Program-made: the position numbers and the translations under genes
Notes under the pieces: generated by a model
Told to the model about the DNA's origin: nothing
Database searches by the model: none
Seen by the model: the letters and a program-made list of their open reading frames with translations, nothing else
Shown: piece after piece, positions 24,138 through 33,085 of the stretch
Position numbering within the stretch: position 1 is the stretch's first letter
Layout: the number at the start of each line of letters is the position of its first letter
DNA from: CBDDKU01 sp965230375
Lineage (GTDB): Bacteria; Bacteroidota; Bacteroidia; Flavobacteriales_D; Cryomorphaceae
Reading direction: 5' to 3'
Length of the DNA: 64,000 nucleotides
Assembly (NCBI GenBank): GCA_965230375.1
Contig: CBDDKU010000012.1
Location: 248,001 to 312,000, forward strand

Positions 24138-26453
24138 ATGTTTAAGATGTTGCGAAAACTACTCTCTCTATACCTTACCCTTTTTCTCATGGGCCAAGCG
24201 CTGGCTCAAAACCCTATCGATACCTGGAAAGACTACTTGAGCTATTCCGAGGGAATTGATCTCGATGTTTTGAATGGCGATGTGTACGTGGCTGGAATAA
24301 ACGGCGTGTTTATCTACCACACGGCCGATAATAGCATTGACAGGCTTAGCCGAGTGAATGGGCTCTCCGATATTGGGCTTTCACTTCTGCGCACCAACGA
24401 TGAGCGCGGGCTGGCCTTTGTTGGGTATAGCAATGGAAACATCGACCTGATTGAAGGAAATCAAATCACCAACTTTGCGGAGCTAAAGAATAGCTCAGCC
24501 GTTGGATCGAAGACCATCAGGGACGTCACGTTTTACGAAAACATCGCTTTTATCACCAGTGGTTTGGGTATCCACGAGTTTAACCTAGATCGCGTCGAGA
24601 TCAAAGAGACGTATAGCTTGAGTCCTGATGGGTCGGTGAGCGTCAATGCCACGGCTGTGCTCAACGATACCATTTACGCAGCCACTGACGAAGGACTTTA
24701 CTTTGGAAGCTTAGACGATGATTTGACTATCTTCTCAAACTGGCAGCAAGACCTTTCTATTCCGGGGCCTTTTGATCCGGTAATTACTTGCGTGGCCTAC
24801 AACGGGCGGATCTACATCTCGCATGTGGAAGGTGATGAGCCGGGGGTATACTACGAGTCTGCACCGAATACCTGGCAGAGTAAGGGGGCATTTGGCGACA
24901 TGCGTTTTATGCGTTCAGCCCACGGAAACCTGACCATGACCAATAGCTATTACGCCGAACTCAGCAATCCAGAAGGGACAGGCTGGGAAGTGGCCGTTTG
25001 GGGCTATTCTGACGGAATTGACCCGCAAGCGAACGCCATCGTATCAGATGGTGATGGAGTTGTTTGGATAGCTGACCGCCGTGTTGGACTTGTAAAAAGA
25101 GATGCAAATGGAAACTTCGAGTTTATCCGACCGCAAGGGCCGGGGACCAATTTTATATTCGATTTGGACTTATACAAAGATCAACTCTGGATGGCCAGTG
25201 GCGGGGTTCAGTTTCCAGGGAACTGGAACAACCGGTTTGAGTTAAATGGTTTTTATGGAATGAAGGCCGATCAGTGGACAAATTATGTGCGTTTAAATAC
25301 ACCTATTTTGTGGGATACGCTTTTTATCGATGTTCCATCTATTCTCGTAAACCGAGCTAATCCTGATCAAGTATTCGTCGGGTCAAACTACAGTGGACTC
25401 TGTATTGCTGAAGCGGGAAAGGAATTGCAGTTTTTCAACTCGTCTAATTCGGAACTGGGGCCTAAGGAAGGTTCATTCCATGATGATGGGGACCCTTGGG
25501 TAGGCGTATCGGGAATGGCGATGGATCGCGAAGACAACCTTTGGATTTGCAATACCTGGAGTCAAAACCCTTTGGTGGTTTACCGACCAGATGGAACCTG
25601 GGAGAGCTTTAGCTTGAGCGCAGCCACAAATAGCCTGAAGTCCATGAAGATTATCATCGATGACTTCGATCAAAAATGGATCATCTTCAATAGGGACGGT
25701 ATAGTCGTGTTTAAAGAGGGAGAGACTCCTAAGCGCTTTTCCGCAACCACGGGATCAGGTGGTCTTCCAGCAAATGAAGTTCTTGCCATGGTCGAAGATT
25801 TGGATGGAGAGATTTGGGTCGGAACCACCGATGGAGTGGCAGTGTTCTATTCGCCGTTTGATGCTCTTACGAGCAATGCAAGTGATGCCAGAAGAATTCT
25901 AGTCGAACAGAACGGCATATTCCAGTACCTGCTCGAAGGCCAGGCTGTTACGGCAATTGCGGTGGATGGGGCTAATAGAAAATGGATTGGAACAGAGTCG
26001 TCAGGTGTCTTTCTGATGTCGGAAGACGGAACGGAAGAAATCAAGCGTTTTACAGACGCCGATAGTCCTTTGTTTAGCAGTGCCATCAACGATATAGCCG
26101 TAGACGACAAAACGGGAGAAGTGTTTATTGCCACTCAAGGTGGGCTCATCTCCTACTTTTCTGATGCAACAGGAGGTGAAAGTGAAAACAACTGCTCCAG
26201 CGTTTATCCAAACCCGGTACGAGAGACCTATTCAGGCCCCATTTCAATTACGGGGCTGAAGCGCGATAGTCAAGTACGGATAACCGATGCTCGTGGAAAC
26301 CTGATTTACAAGACGGTTTCTAATGGAGGTAGTGCCATTTGGGATGGAAAAAATACCGATGGTGTACGCGTTGCTACAGGGGTCTACTACGCGCTTAGCA
26401 CCGATGTGGAAGGGGCTTCTACCTGCGTCACGAAAATTCTTCTGGTCAAGTGA
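24138..26453 (+). CDS. porZ: PorZ-like type IX secretion beta-propeller protein
   Basis: About 771 residues from ATG 24138 (ATG 24147 also possible). A signal peptide (LLSLYLTLFLMGQALAQ) is followed by DTWKDYLSYSEGIDLDVLNG, a PorZ-type opening. Two beta-propeller regions of the two-component-regulator type come next, with blades such as GVFIYHTADNSIDRLSRVNGLSD, DLDGEIWVGTTDGVAVF and IAVDDKTGEVFIATQGGLISY. The last 80 residues are a type A C-terminal sorting domain (SSVYPNPVRETYSG to GVYYALSTDVEG). PorZ is an outer-surface part of the type IX attachment complex that supplies lipopolysaccharide to the PorU sortase. A near-match box TGTTTTTG precedes it. Its stop overlaps the recO start. A generic propeller protein is the alternative. 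Confidence 0.78.
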   Translation: MFKMLRKLLSLYLTLFLMGQALAQNPIDTWKDYLSYSEGIDLDVLNGDVYVAGINGVFIYHTADNSIDRLSRVNGLSDIGLSLLRTNDERGLAFVGYSNGNIDLIEGNQITNFAELKNSSAVGSKTIRDVTFYENIAFITSGLGIHEFNLDRVEIKETYSLSPDGSVSVNATAVLNDTIYAATDEGLYFGSLDDDLTIFSNWQQDLSIPGPFDPVITCVAYNGRIYISHVEGDEPGVYYESAPNTWQSKGAFGDMRFMRSAHGNLTMTNSYYAELSNPEGTGWEVAVWGYSDGIDPQANAIVSDGDGVVWIADRRVGLVKRDANGNFEFIRPQGPGTNFIFDLDLYKDQLWMASGGVQFPGNWNNRFELNGFYGMKADQWTNYVRLNTPILWDTLFIDVPSILVNRANPDQVFVGSNYSGLCIAEAGKELQFFNSSNSELGPKEGSFHDDGDPWVGVSGMAMDREDNLWICNTWSQNPLVVYRPDGTWESFSLSAATNSLKSMKIIIDDFDQKWIIFNRDGIVVFKEGETPKRFSATTGSGGLPANEVLAMVEDLDGEIWVGTTDGVAVFYSPFDALTSNASDARRILVEQNGIFQYLLEGQAVTAIAVDGANRKWIGTESSGVFLMSEDGTEEIKRFTDADSPLFSSAINDIAVDDKTGEVFIATQGGLISYFSDATGGESENNCSSVYPNPVRETYSGPISITGLKRDSQVRITDARGNLIYKTVSNGGSAIWDGKNTDGVRVATGVYYALSTDVEGASTCVTKILLVK

Positions 26454-27166
26454 TCCAGCAAGCCTTTGAGGGGATAGTCTTGAGGAAAATTCCCTATACC
26501 AGCTCTTCAGCAATTGTTCATGTTTACACGCTCGATCACGGGCCGATGTCCATTATGGTGCGTGGATTGGGAAAGAAAAAGTCCAAGTCGGTGAATGTAC
26601 AACCGTTGGCTGTGGTAGAGTTTGAGTGTTATTACAAGCCTTCGAAAGAAGTTCAAACGATCTCGAAACTCGATTTGGCGGTCAATCACTTACCGATTCT
26701 GACCAACCCCTTCAAGACCACGGTTTGTATATTCCTGGCTGAATTGCTGTCAAAAGTATTGAGGGAAGAAGCGCCTGAGCAAGGGCTCTACCACTTTTTG
26801 AGAGAGAGCATATCGCATTTTTCAGCGCAACCCTTTTCTCCTGACTTTCACTTGATTTTCCTAGGGAAACTGACAAACTACCTCGGTTTCTATCCCGACC
26901 TGTCAGTTCGAGCGGGTCAAAGCGATTTTGATCTAGAACACGGACACTTTACCGATCATTTGGGGCAATCTATCCACACGCTCAATGAAGAGCGAAGCAA
27001 TTGCCTGAGAAAGGTATTTGAAGCTGGTTCATTAGGCAACTCTCTGCACTTATCTCAACTCGCCAGACGTCAGGCACTAAACGATATGATGATGTACTAC
27101 CAACTCCACCTTGATGGAATGGGAAAGGTAAAATCACTGGATGTGCTCGAAGAAGTCTTTTCTTAA
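26450..27166 (+). CDS. recO: DNA repair protein RecO
   Basis: RecO works with RecF and RecR to load RecA on SSB-coated single-stranded DNA in gap repair. 238 residues. An N-terminal OB fold (EGIVLRKIPYTSSSAIVHVYTLDHG) is followed by a helical domain, with FLGKLTNYLGFYPDL typical of Bacteroidota RecO; the zinc-finger cysteines of some RecO proteins are absent. It starts with GTG, overlapping the porZ stop as GTGA, which points to translational coupling. Its TAA stop shares TTAA with the convergent small gene. Confidence 0.93.
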   Translation: MIQQAFEGIVLRKIPYTSSSAIVHVYTLDHGPMSIMVRGLGKKKSKSVNVQPLAVVEFECYYKPSKEVQTISKLDLAVNHLPILTNPFKTTVCIFLAELLSKVLREEAPEQGLYHFLRESISHFSAQPFSPDFHLIFLGKLTNYLGFYPDLSVRAGQSDFDLEHGHFTDHLGQSIHTLNEERSNCLRKVFEAGSLGNSLHLSQLARRQALNDMMMYYQLHLDGMGKVKSLDVLEEVFS

Positions 27167-27411
27167 TTGACCTGGAATCCGCCAACGGGTTCCACGCCTA
27201 TAATATCTTCAAACTGGATGCGAATCAGGTCGTTTCTTTGAGATTCTAGAGACTTATCCATCAGCTTTCGATGCTCAATATTGCTAGCAAAATAGATGGC
27301 GCGGTCAGCTTGGTCCATATTGTCCCACAAAACCCCAAATACTTCTTTTCCTGAGCGCAAACGTATGCGACAGTGATGATGAAAATAGGATCTTAATTCA
27401 GAGTAAGTCAT
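27163..27411 (-). CDS. Small conserved protein of unknown function
   Basis: 82 residues, no signal peptide. Segments CRIRLRSGKEVFGVLW and NDLIRIQFEDIIGVEPV suggest a small beta-barrel (SH3/Sm-like), as in proteins that start with a strand-turn-strand RIxLxSGKxxxGxL. No function is known to me. It has a plausible start and clean convergent overlap with recO, and its composition looks coding. Promoter not clear. Confidence 0.6.
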   Translation of the reverse strand: MTYSELRSYFHHHCRIRLRSGKEVFGVLWDNMDQADRAIYFASNIEHRKLMDKSLESQRNDLIRIQFEDIIGVEPVGGFQVN

Positions 27412-27507
27412 GATTGGTTAGGCCTAGCTAAAGATCAGAAAAAAACAACTTCAAAAATTGAGATTACGCCAAAAAAGATTTCAACAGTGTTGACTAGCAG
27501 TAGATTA

Positions 27508-28521
27508 CTAGATCTTGGCCGAATAGAGTATCGCTTCCGACTCACGCATATACTCACGCTTGTCAAACTTTGGGGCAAATGTGAATGCGCTGATACAGAC
27601 CACGTACTGATCATCAGAACTTGTGGTGGTGAGTGACATAAAAGGTCCGCCCATAAAGTAGTTTGCCGTCTTCCAAAGACCCCGCGTCTCAATAGCGTAT
27701 TTGTCTTTAATTGAGACCACGCTTGAAGTAGGGGGGAACTTATACTCTGTCGTCATATAAGATCCTTCTTTTGGGCCCGGGACATATTTTTGCAAGATTT
27801 CATCACGCTTAGCCAGGATCGCTTCTTCTTCGAGAAGGGAGTCAGATGTGTATGGATAGCGGTAGATAAAAAAGCCTTGAGTGATATCGTGGCCGTTGTT
27901 TCCAAGATACTTGATGCGCTCGCGCTCTATCCAGATAAAGTCATCATAGACTTCTCCTATTTCAGACTCCACCGGAAATGCCATCTCCACTCCGAAAAGC
28001 TCTTTGACCTTATTTTCAACAAGTTCATTTCCCGTTCTGTAGTACTTTGACTGGTAGCGTCTCACTTCCATATCATCAATGCGCTTTGCCAGTTCTGAAA
28101 ACTCTGTTCTCAATAGCCTATAAAAGTTTTCCTCGTCGGTAGCTAATGCGTTAAACACCAATTGCTGGTTGCTCCACTTGTCCTTCACAAGCGTCACCTT
28201 ATTCTCGCCTTCAGCATTGGGGCCGATAACGATTTTCAATATGTTTCGGTGTTGTTTTAGAAGGCTACTCATCTCATTGGGCGAGAACTGAAGAAGGTTA
28301 AACTTTGGTTCAGCTTGCGGTAGATGGGGGTAGCTTGCCTCGAGTACGGCGCGAAGGCTGTCTCCAGGCGTAGAGAGCCATTTGCTCTCATCCATGATGA
28401 CAATAATTTCACCCGACTCCCCTGTATGACGCGGTTTGCGGATTTTTCCAGACTCTTCCGAACATCCCCAGATTAAACATAAAACGATTAGTGAAGGGAT
28501 AATTCTGAAGGCTTTCATCAT
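27508..28521 (-). CDS. DUF4837-family lipoprotein
   Basis: 337 residues with a lipoprotein signal (SLIVLCLIWGCSEE, cysteine near residue 20), exported. The opening after the signal, TGESGEIIVIMDESKW, and the later RYPYTSDSLLEEEAILAKRDEILQKYVPG match the DUF4837 family found in Bacteroidota; its function is unknown. It begins at ATGA overlapping the stop of the lytic transglycosylase gene, so the two are co-translated and may act together at the cell wall or outer membrane. Confidence 0.85.
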   Translation of the reverse strand: MMKAFRIIPSLIVLCLIWGCSEESGKIRKPRHTGESGEIIVIMDESKWLSTPGDSLRAVLEASYPHLPQAEPKFNLLQFSPNEMSSLLKQHRNILKIVIGPNAEGENKVTLVKDKWSNQQLVFNALATDEENFYRLLRTEFSELAKRIDDMEVRRYQSKYYRTGNELVENKVKELFGVEMAFPVESEIGEVYDDFIWIERERIKYLGNNGHDITQGFFIYRYPYTSDSLLEEEAILAKRDEILQKYVPGPKEGSYMTTEYKFPPTSSVVSIKDKYAIETRGLWKTANYFMGGPFMSLTTTSSDDQYVVCISAFTFAPKFDKREYMRESEAILYSAKI

Positions 28522-30047
28522 GACTTTTTCGGAATTTTAATTTTTTGACCAGGTTTTAACCTGTTGTAGTTTACACCTGTGTTTACGCGTTTAATATCAT
28601 TGACCGTAACACCTGGATAAGTCTTGGCAATATCCCAAAGGGTATCTCCGCTTCGAATGGTGTAGTAGTCAATATTTCCGCTTGATTCATCTACAGATTT
28701 CGTGCCACCTTCGTTCTTCTTTTCTTCGGTCGCCTTGGCTGTGGCGTTTTCTACTTTCACCTTTTTGGTTGTGTGAATCTCGAGTTTTTGACCGGGATAA
28801 ATTCGATTACTTCTCAGGTTGTTCCACTCTCTAAGCTGAGAAAGCCGCACCCCATTTCTTTCAGCGATTACACCCAAGACATCTCCCGAACGGACTTTGT
28901 AGTAGGTGATTTCTTCGTTCACCACATAACCATCGACCGCTTGTGGAGCGTCTTTTTGGTATTCATAAAGACTGTCTTCATTCGCTAAGAATGCACCGAT
29001 TGCCGATGATGGCATGTAGAGTGTATGGCATGTTTTTGACTCGGGAATCAGATTCTTTTTGAGCGACGGGTTTAGCACCTCGAGTTCTTTCACCTGCACA
29101 CCAGTAAAGTGAGAGATTTGGTCGAATGTTGCCCGTTTGCACACATTCAATGTATCAATCTGTGCGTGTACGAAGAGCGGTTCTACTGGGTATAAATTGT
29201 GCTCGGCGGCATAATTCATCGTGTAGTTAACAGCGATGAAAGCAGGTACATAGCCTCTGGTTTCTCTGGGAAGGTATGGGCGGATTTTCCAGTAGTCGCG
29301 GTGTCCACCCGAACGACGAATAGCCTTATTCACATTACCCGGCCCCGAGTTGTAAGCCGCCAAAACCAAGTTCCAGTCGCCATACATGCCGTAAAGAAAC
29401 TGCATGTATCTGCAGGCAGCTATTGTACTTTTATATGGATCTCTACGGTCGTCGGTATAAGACGTGACGTTGAGGTCGTAAATCTTACCTGTACTGTACA
29501 TAAACTGCCAGAGACCTGTAGCTCCTACGTGTGAACGTGCTGAAGGATTTAAGGCAGACTCTACAACAGCGAGGTGCTTTAGTTCAAGCGGAATGTCAAA
29601 TTGGTCGAGCTTCTCCTCAAACATGGGGTAGTACAGCTCGGCAAGGCCAAGTACGCGTGAAGTAACATCTCTTCTCTTGTTCGTGTAGAGATTGATAAAG
29701 GCCTTTACATACCTGTTGTAGTCCAGGTTCATTGGCGTTAGCTCATTGAGCTCATGGAGCCTGGCAGCAATAACTGAATCGGGGTATTCTGGAATTTCTT
29801 CTTTTGAAAAACCGTGAATATTCAAACAAGATGTATCTGTGTCGAAAGTACTCCAAGAAAGTTGCTCACTTAGCCAGAGGTCATCGAGCGCCACTAGTAC
29901 GGGATTATCTTCCTGTATCTCTACAGCGACAGTGTCCACATTAGTCTTCGTGCTGTCATTGGGGTTGCTGGGTAAAGACTTGGCAGCCTGAGACGCACCC
30001 GAAAGGAGCATAAAAGTGGAAACGGTGAATAGACCTATGGTTTTCAT
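28518..30047 (-). CDS. mltD: Membrane-bound lytic transglycosylase with LysM repeats (MltD-like)
   Basis: 509 residues from ATG 30047, which gives a good signal peptide (MKTIGLFTVSTFMLLSGASQA); an upstream in-frame start would add 11 residues before it. The SLT domain (about 145-275) has catalytic glutamate E163 in VVESALNPSARSHVGATGLW and the LAAYNSGPGNVNKAI motif. Three LysM-type peptidoglycan-binding modules follow: a weaker one (RATFDQISHFTGVQVKELEV), then YYKVRSGDVLGVIAERNGV and YYTIRSGDTLWDIAKTYPGV. It cleaves glycan strands to 1,6-anhydro-muropeptides in the periplasm. Co-transcribed with the DUF4837 gene. Confidence 0.92.
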   Translation of the reverse strand: MKTIGLFTVSTFMLLSGASQAAKSLPSNPNDSTKTNVDTVAVEIQEDNPVLVALDDLWLSEQLSWSTFDTDTSCLNIHGFSKEEIPEYPDSVIAARLHELNELTPMNLDYNRYVKAFINLYTNKRRDVTSRVLGLAELYYPMFEEKLDQFDIPLELKHLAVVESALNPSARSHVGATGLWQFMYSTGKIYDLNVTSYTDDRRDPYKSTIAACRYMQFLYGMYGDWNLVLAAYNSGPGNVNKAIRRSGGHRDYWKIRPYLPRETRGYVPAFIAVNYTMNYAAEHNLYPVEPLFVHAQIDTLNVCKRATFDQISHFTGVQVKELEVLNPSLKKNLIPESKTCHTLYMPSSAIGAFLANEDSLYEYQKDAPQAVDGYVVNEEITYYKVRSGDVLGVIAERNGVRLSQLREWNNLRSNRIYPGQKLEIHTTKKVKVENATAKATEEKKNEGGTKSVDESSGNIDYYTIRSGDTLWDIAKTYPGVTVNDIKRVNTGVNYNRLKPGQKIKIPKKS

Positions 30048-30153
30048 AGATAGAGTTAAGGGGTTAGAACCTATACGCAAAAACGTACTCGGTAGGTTAC
30101 TAAATAATCAAATAAAATTACTTCTTGAAGGTTGTTCTGAAAAGTGCAGGTCG

Positions 30154-31587
30154 CTATCCTTTTAACGCGACTGTGTTCATTAAGTTGTGCGCCACTTGCA
30201 TCATCTCTGCTTCTTTGAAATTTGGGGCCATAATTTGGGTTCCAAAGGGTAGGCCATTGCTGTGCTTGAAGAGCGGAACGGAAACGGCCGGATTTCCAGA
30301 CAGGTTGGCGTGAACAGTAAAGATGTCTTCCAGGTACATTTGGATTGGGTCATCAGACTTGGCGCCAAACTTAAAGGCGGTATGCGGTGTGGTAGGAGAT
30401 AAAAGCAAGTCGTACTTCTCGAAAAAGGCGTCAGTCTTTTCCTTGATCACGCGTCTAACTTTTTGGGCTTTGGCGTAATAGGCGTCGTAGTAACCGGCAT
30501 TCAGGACAAAAGTACCTAGCATGATTCGGCGCTTAACTTCAGGGCCAAAGCCTTCCGTTCTGCTTTTACGGTAAGTCGATTCGATGTCGGTGGCTTCCGG
30601 GCTGCGGTGACCGTAGTGAATCCCATCGTAGCGAGATAGGTTTGAAGAAGCTTCGGCGGTCGTAAGAACGTAGTAGGTAGGCACCAGGTATTCGAGCTCT
30701 TTCAGGCTCACAGGCTCTACATCGTGACCTTCACTTTTAAGTTGCTCAATCAGTGCAATATGACTCTCTCGTATTTCTGTGTCGATGGCATCACTGTCAA
30801 GACACTCTTTCACAAACCCAATCTTGAGTTTTTTCGGAAGCTTGGCTTCTGACATGGGCGTTACCTCCACGCTGCTGGATGTGGTGTCCATATGGTCTTT
30901 ACCCGACATGATTTCCAGGGCCAATGCAACATCTTCTGCACTGTGTGCGAAAGGACCGATCTGATCGAAAGATGATGCGAAAGCGATAAGGCCATGACGG
31001 CTAATCCGACCGTACGTTGGTTTTGCTCCGACTATCCCGCAAAAAGATGCCGGCTGACGAATGGACCCACCCGTATCGCTACCCAAGGAGATCAGGCAAC
31101 AATCGGCTGCTACTGCGGCTGCCGAACCACCTGAAGATCCACCGGGAACATATTCCGGGGCCAGTGGATTCTTGACGTTGCCAAAAGCAGAGTTTTCATT
31201 CGAGCCACCCATGGCAAACTCATCGCAGTTCACACGCCCAATTACAATGGCGTCTTCATCGATAAGGCGTTGAAGGGCGGTAGATGTGAACAGCGATTCA
31301 AACCCATCCAGTATTTTAGACGAAGCGCCTACTCGGTGCCCCTTATAGCAGATGTTGTCTTTGATCGCAATCACCGCTCCCGCTAGCTTACCAGCTGTTC
31401 CTGCCTGCAATTTTGCTTCAACTTCTTTGGCACACTCAAGAGATTCTTCTCCAAATACTTCGAGAAAAATATTGAGGTCAGAAGTAGCATCAATCTGTGT
31501 AAGGTAAGACTCTACCAACTGCGTGAGGGAAATCTCACCAGATGAAAGGTCTTTGCGAATTTCTTGCAGAGAACGGTAAGTAGTCAA
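30154..31587 (-). CDS. gatA: Glutamyl-tRNA(Gln)/aspartyl-tRNA(Asn) amidotransferase subunit A
   Basis: 477 residues of the amidase-signature family. The catalytic triad is intact: K76 in AIKDNICYKG, cis-Ser S151 in GGSSGGSAAA and nucleophile S175 in DTGGSIRQPA. GatA releases ammonia from glutamine for transamidation of mischarged Glu-tRNA(Gln) or Asp-tRNA(Asn) with GatB and GatC, which are not in the window. The features KPTYGRISRHGLIAFASS favour GatA over generic amidases. It lies 14 bp downstream of tatA and shares its transcript. Confidence 0.93.
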   Translation of the reverse strand: MTTYRSLQEIRKDLSSGEISLTQLVESYLTQIDATSDLNIFLEVFGEESLECAKEVEAKLQAGTAGKLAGAVIAIKDNICYKGHRVGASSKILDGFESLFTSTALQRLIDEDAIVIGRVNCDEFAMGGSNENSAFGNVKNPLAPEYVPGGSSGGSAAAVAADCCLISLGSDTGGSIRQPASFCGIVGAKPTYGRISRHGLIAFASSFDQIGPFAHSAEDVALALEIMSGKDHMDTTSSSVEVTPMSEAKLPKKLKIGFVKECLDSDAIDTEIRESHIALIEQLKSEGHDVEPVSLKELEYLVPTYYVLTTAEASSNLSRYDGIHYGHRSPEATDIESTYRKSRTEGFGPEVKRRIMLGTFVLNAGYYDAYYAKAQKVRRVIKEKTDAFFEKYDLLLSPTTPHTAFKFGAKSDDPIQMYLEDIFTVHANLSGNPAVSVPLFKHSNGLPFGTQIMAPNFKEAEMMQVAHNLMNTVALKG

Positions 31588-31601
31588 GAGCTTAGGATGT
31601 T

Positions 31602-31793
31602 TTAAGCGTCGTCAGATTTAGATTTTCCAGAATCAGTATCCTCCTTCGAGGCATCTTTAAATTCTTTCATTCCACGGCCTAGCCCACGCATCATTTCTGG
31701 AATTTTCTTTCCTCCGAAGAGCAGAAGAATCAAAACGACTACAAGGGCAATTTGCCAAGGGCCAACAAATCCTAAGAGAATGGATAGCTGCAT
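31602..31793 (-). CDS. tatA: Twin-arginine translocase subunit TatA
   Basis: 63 residues. One N-terminal membrane helix (WQIALVVVLILLLF) with the hinge FGGKKIPEMMRGLGRGMKEF, and a charged amphipathic tail, the normal TatA/E layout. TatA oligomers form the pore for folded proteins targeted by RR signals. tatC is not here. Exact promoter box TAGTTTTG is 14 bases upstream of the ATG. Confidence 0.95.
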   Translation of the reverse strand: MQLSILLGFVGPWQIALVVVLILLLFGGKKIPEMMRGLGRGMKEFKDASKEDTDSGKSKSDDA

Positions 31794-31807
31794 GCTTAAA
31801 TTTTTTA

Positions 31808-31815
31808 CAAAACTA
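31808..31815 (-). promoter_or_regulatory. -7 promoter element TAGTTTTG for tatA-gatA
   Basis: Exact TAnnTTTG on the minus strand, 14 bases before the tatA ATG, in the gap after the EnvC-like gene. Confidence 0.55.
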
Positions 31816-31834
31816 CAAAATTGGCATCAGACCA

Positions 31835-33085
31835 CTACTGTTTGTAGAGCCAAGTCGCTGGATTTTGTTTGGTCGTTCCTTTCGAGTCAACTTTCCAAAT
31901 CTCGAGGTGGGCTTCTGTCTTACCTGTATTCTCATCTGTAAGCACGCTTCCGATAGACTGTTTGCTCTCTATTTCCTGGCCCTTGCTGACGAGTACTTCT
32001 TGGAGGTTGGAGTATACACTGCGGTATCCACCGTGATTGATAATCACGTTTTGTCCTGCGCCTGGAATACTGAATACAGCTGAGACCGTTCCTTTAAACA
32101 CGCTTCGAACGATGGCGTTAGAGCTCGTTGCGATGTCGATACCATTGTTTGGCACTGTAATTCCCGCTAGGACAGGGTGGGGGTTGTTACCAAATTTGGA
32201 AGTGATAACCCCTCGCTCTACTGGCCATGGCAATTTTCCTTTATTCGATTCAAAGCTCGCTGAAAGCGCTGCCGCTTCTGGCGTTAGTTCAAAGGTACCA
32301 GCGTTGTTTTTCTTGCTAGCTCGTATTTCCTCTTCGATGATTCGCTGAATCTCCTTGTTTAGCTTGTTGCGCTGGCGCTCTTGCTGCTTGAGCTTTTTTG
32401 ACAGCTTGCTCTCCTCCTGTTTTAGCGATGAAACAGCCGTTTGACGCACTTCTAGATCGGCGCTAAGCACTTCTTTTACTTTCTCCTCTTCGCCCATTAC
32501 TTCGTTCTTCTCACTGATCAGGGCCTGCATGTTTTCATTGAGCGCCTTTAGCTCAGACTGTGCTTCTTTTATCTGAGCTACCTGATCTTGACGGTACTTT
32601 GTGTACTGTTTCAGGGCTCGAATTCGGCGTATGGCTTGATAGAGGTCTTGCGATGCAAAAATGAACATCAGTTTATCCTCTGTTTGTTGAGTCCGTTGGG
32701 CAAACTGTATGGCCTTCGCGTATTTCTCTTTGAGTGTCTCAATTCTGGACTCCAACTCTTCTACCTCGGCTTCATTGTCTTTGATTCGTCTCGAGTAGAG
32801 AGCCACTTCACTTCGAAGACTTGAAATCAGGTCTTCGCGAAGACTAATTTTCTTATTGATGAGAGATAGTTCTCCTTCCTCTTTATTACGGCTGGAGCGC
32901 GTTTCTTTAAGAAGCTTGTTGGTGAGCTCTATGTTCTTCGAAATCTCGTCGCGTTCTTTTTGCAGCTCAGCCTTGTCTTGTGCAGAAGCGCCGAGAGATG
33001 CCAAGAGAAAACAGATCACCAGAAGGCTATTAATTGATCGCCTTGTAAGATGATGGTATTTTGAATGGATAGGATTGTGGCTCAT
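31835..33085 (-). CDS. EnvC-like murein hydrolase activator (degenerate LytM)
   Basis: About 416 residues from ATG 33085, which gives a signal peptide ending LASLGASA; the gene overlaps DUF4292 by 56 bases. Residues about 40-270 are a long coiled coil of charged heptads. The C-terminal 130 residues are an M23/LytM fold, but zinc ligands are lost: the HxxxD position reads NNGID and the HxH position reads EAHLE. E. coli EnvC has a likewise degenerate LytM domain and activates amidases rather than cutting itself. Role inferred: activator of septal amidases. Last gene of the crotonase-to-EnvC operon. Confidence 0.85.
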   Translation of the reverse strand: MSHNPIHSKYHHLTRRSINSLLVICFLLASLGASAQDKAELQKERDEISKNIELTNKLLKETRSSRNKEEGELSLINKKISLREDLISSLRSEVALYSRRIKDNEAEVEELESRIETLKEKYAKAIQFAQRTQQTEDKLMFIFASQDLYQAIRRIRALKQYTKYRQDQVAQIKEAQSELKALNENMQALISEKNEVMGEEEKVKEVLSADLEVRQTAVSSLKQEESKLSKKLKQQERQRNKLNKEIQRIIEEEIRASKKNNAGTFELTPEAAALSASFESNKGKLPWPVERGVITSKFGNNPHPVLAGITVPNNGIDIATSSNAIVRSVFKGTVSAVFSIPGAGQNVIINHGGYRSVYSNLQEVLVSKGQEIESKQSIGSVLTDENTGKTEAHLEIWKVDSKGTTKQNPATWLYKQ

